Source: Siansivirga zeaxanthinifaciens CC-SAMT-1 (GTDB lineage: Bacteria > Bacteroidota > Bacteroidia > Flavobacteriales > Flavobacteriaceae). From it: a stretch of DNA of 64,000 nucleotides. Position numbers and translations under genes: made by a program. Positions 63,204-64,000 of the stretch are shown one piece after another. The stretch's first letter is position 1. The number at the start of each line of letters is the position of its first letter. The notes under the pieces were generated by a model that saw only the letters and a program-made list of their open reading frames with translations, was not told the origin of the DNA and searched no databases. The DNA lies in NCBI RefSeq assembly GCF_000941055.1, contig NZ_CP007202.1:554001-618000 (forward strand), read 5' to 3'.

Positions 63204-64000
63204 TATCTAACAACCATAATTTTTAAAACCTTTGTTTCGAATGAATCCAAATCTGAAAGCATTACTAAATACACCCCTGAAGCCACCACATTATTAGCCA
63301 TATTTTTTCCGTTCCAATAAGCAGTTCCTCCATCTATTTCAAGATTATAACCACTGTATCGTTGGTTTGTTCTCGATTGTGCCTCGGCAACCAAATTGCC
63401 CTCAATATCTGTTATTTTAATATTGATGTTTTCTGAAATATTTTTAATTTTAATTTTGTCGTCTACAATATTAAATTTTGGCCTCACCGGATTTGGATAT
63501 GCAAATACACTATCTAAGGTTTCTAAAGGACCAGAACCACCAGATTGAAAGGAAACTAAACCGCGTGTGGTTGCAATATAAACTGTACCGTTATTTTCAT
63601 TTATAGAAATATCTCGAATACTGTTTGAAGGCAAAGGTGAATTATCTGTGGTAAAATGATAAATGGTTTTTTGCCCATCTGATGAGAAGTAAAACAAACC
63701 GGAATCTGTGGTGCCAATCCATTTATTGTTAGAACCATCTACTTTTATATCTGAAATATATTGCTGAAATAATAATTCTTTAGCAATTCCGTCTTCAGAA
63801 ATAATAATTTCATCTACACTTAAATCATCATCAAATATATTTGAAGTATTATACAAAACCCTTAAACCCTTTACAGTTCCTATCCAAAGTTGATTTCGCT
63901 TGTCTAATGCCAAAGCAGAAACTGTAGTTGAGGGCATGTTTTGATCTTCACTAAAAACAGCTTTAATTACGGTGTTTCCATTACTTTCATTAAATCCAAT
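63203..64000 (-). CDS. porZ: PorZ-like two-component-propeller protein, 5' truncated by the window
   Basis: The frame stays open past an internal ATG at 63937 to the window edge, so the N-terminal part lies outside. The visible part, about 265 residues, begins with beta-propeller blades (LALDKRNQLWIGTVKGLRVL; VDGSNNKWIGTTDSGLFYF; SINENNGTVYIATTRGLVSF) and ends with a type IX-like C-terminal domain (VFAYPNPVRPKF, ... VYLVMLSDLDSFETKVLKIMVV). Propeller blades plus such a domain next to recO is the arrangement of PorZ, the T9SS surface component that feeds anionic LPS to the sortase in Porphyromonas. PorZ itself is not released by the system despite carrying the domain. The call is by architecture and position. 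Confidence 0.8.
   Translation of the reverse strand: MGFNESNGNTVIKAVFSEDQNMPSTTVSALALDKRNQLWIGTVKGLRVLYNTSNIFDDDLSVDEIIISEDGIAKELLFQQYISDIKVDGSNNKWIGTTDSGLFYFSSDGQKTIYHFTTDNSPLPSNSIRDISINENNGTVYIATTRGLVSFQSGGSGPLETLDSVFAYPNPVRPKFNIVDDKIKIKNISENINIKITDIEGNLVAEAQSRTNQRYSGYNLEIDGGTAYWNGKNMANNVVASGVYLVMLSDLDSFETKVLKIMVVR

Overview
The window is AT-rich chromosomal DNA from a member of the Bacteroidota, almost certainly the family Flavobacteriaceae. The signs are: TonB-dependent receptors with N-terminal carboxypeptidase-regulatory-like domains, a type IX secretion (T9SS) C-terminal sorting domain, a PorZ-like gene next to recO, families typical of the group (DUF2480, DUF3078, DUF4270, DUF5689, DUF3108), Bacteroidota -7 promoter boxes (TAnnTTTG), few Shine-Dalgarno sequences, and atpD-atpC separated from the other ATP synthase genes. 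I see no tRNA, rRNA, CRISPR array, insertion sequence, integrase or prophage gene. Coding density is high and no gene-free gap exceeds 300 bases; most gaps hold a promoter or a hairpin terminator.

Layout. 1-4.8 kb: end of a DUF2480 gene, a DUF3078 outer-membrane protein, and an hflX-PBP1A operon. 4.8-11.7 kb: an accessory-looking nutrient locus in which two paralogous endonuclease/exonuclease/phosphatase proteins flank a TonB receptor, DUF5689 lipoprotein and small membrane protein operon. 11.7-14.8 kb: a small membrane protein and a large TonB receptor whose promoter carries two tandem palindromes. 15-23.8 kb: pgi, M23 peptidase, tryptophan dioxygenase, DUF3108 protein, patatin/BamA fusion and uvrC. 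24-26.9 kb: retropepsin-like protease, RimK ligase, AstE-like deacylase and 5-FTHF cyclo-ligase. 26.8-31.4 kb: ileS, a DksA-like gene and lspA. 31.5-36.3 kb: panC-panD-flippase-like-esterase-like-radA, all leftward. 36.3-40.8 kb: a structured leader, a cut-down glycogen-synthase-like gene, DUF4270 and glmS. 41-45.3 kb: TonB receptor plus SGNH lipoprotein. 45.5-47.4 kb: atpD-atpC. 47.4-49.7 kb: umuC and umuD in unusual order plus a DUF3157 gene. 49.8-53.2 kb: a MocR-type regulator divergent from a TonB receptor with a palindromic operator between them. 53.5-57.6 kb: a YqiJ/flotillin pair, a JmjC-like cupin, a small outer-membrane protein and recX. 57.6-64 kb: a T9SS cargo protein, a haem/siderophore-type TonB receptor, recO and the end of porZ.

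The best leads are: (1) an IleRS whose HIGH motif reads GVHH, the swapped GXHH signature linked to mupirocin hyper-resistance; (2) the MocR regulator, which has lost its PLP lysine (Gln341) yet sits beside a perfect CTGGACTAG inverted repeat; (3) the twin-nuclease/DUF5689/TonB locus; (4) the protease-RimK-AstE cluster as a possible protein-modification write/erase set; (5) the twin TTAAC/GTTAA palindromes upstream of the 865-residue TonB receptor; and (6) degenerate enzymes (esterase-like GHGET, DksA with one of four cysteines, glycogen-synthase-like half protein). All functions are read from sequence only; no database search was run.
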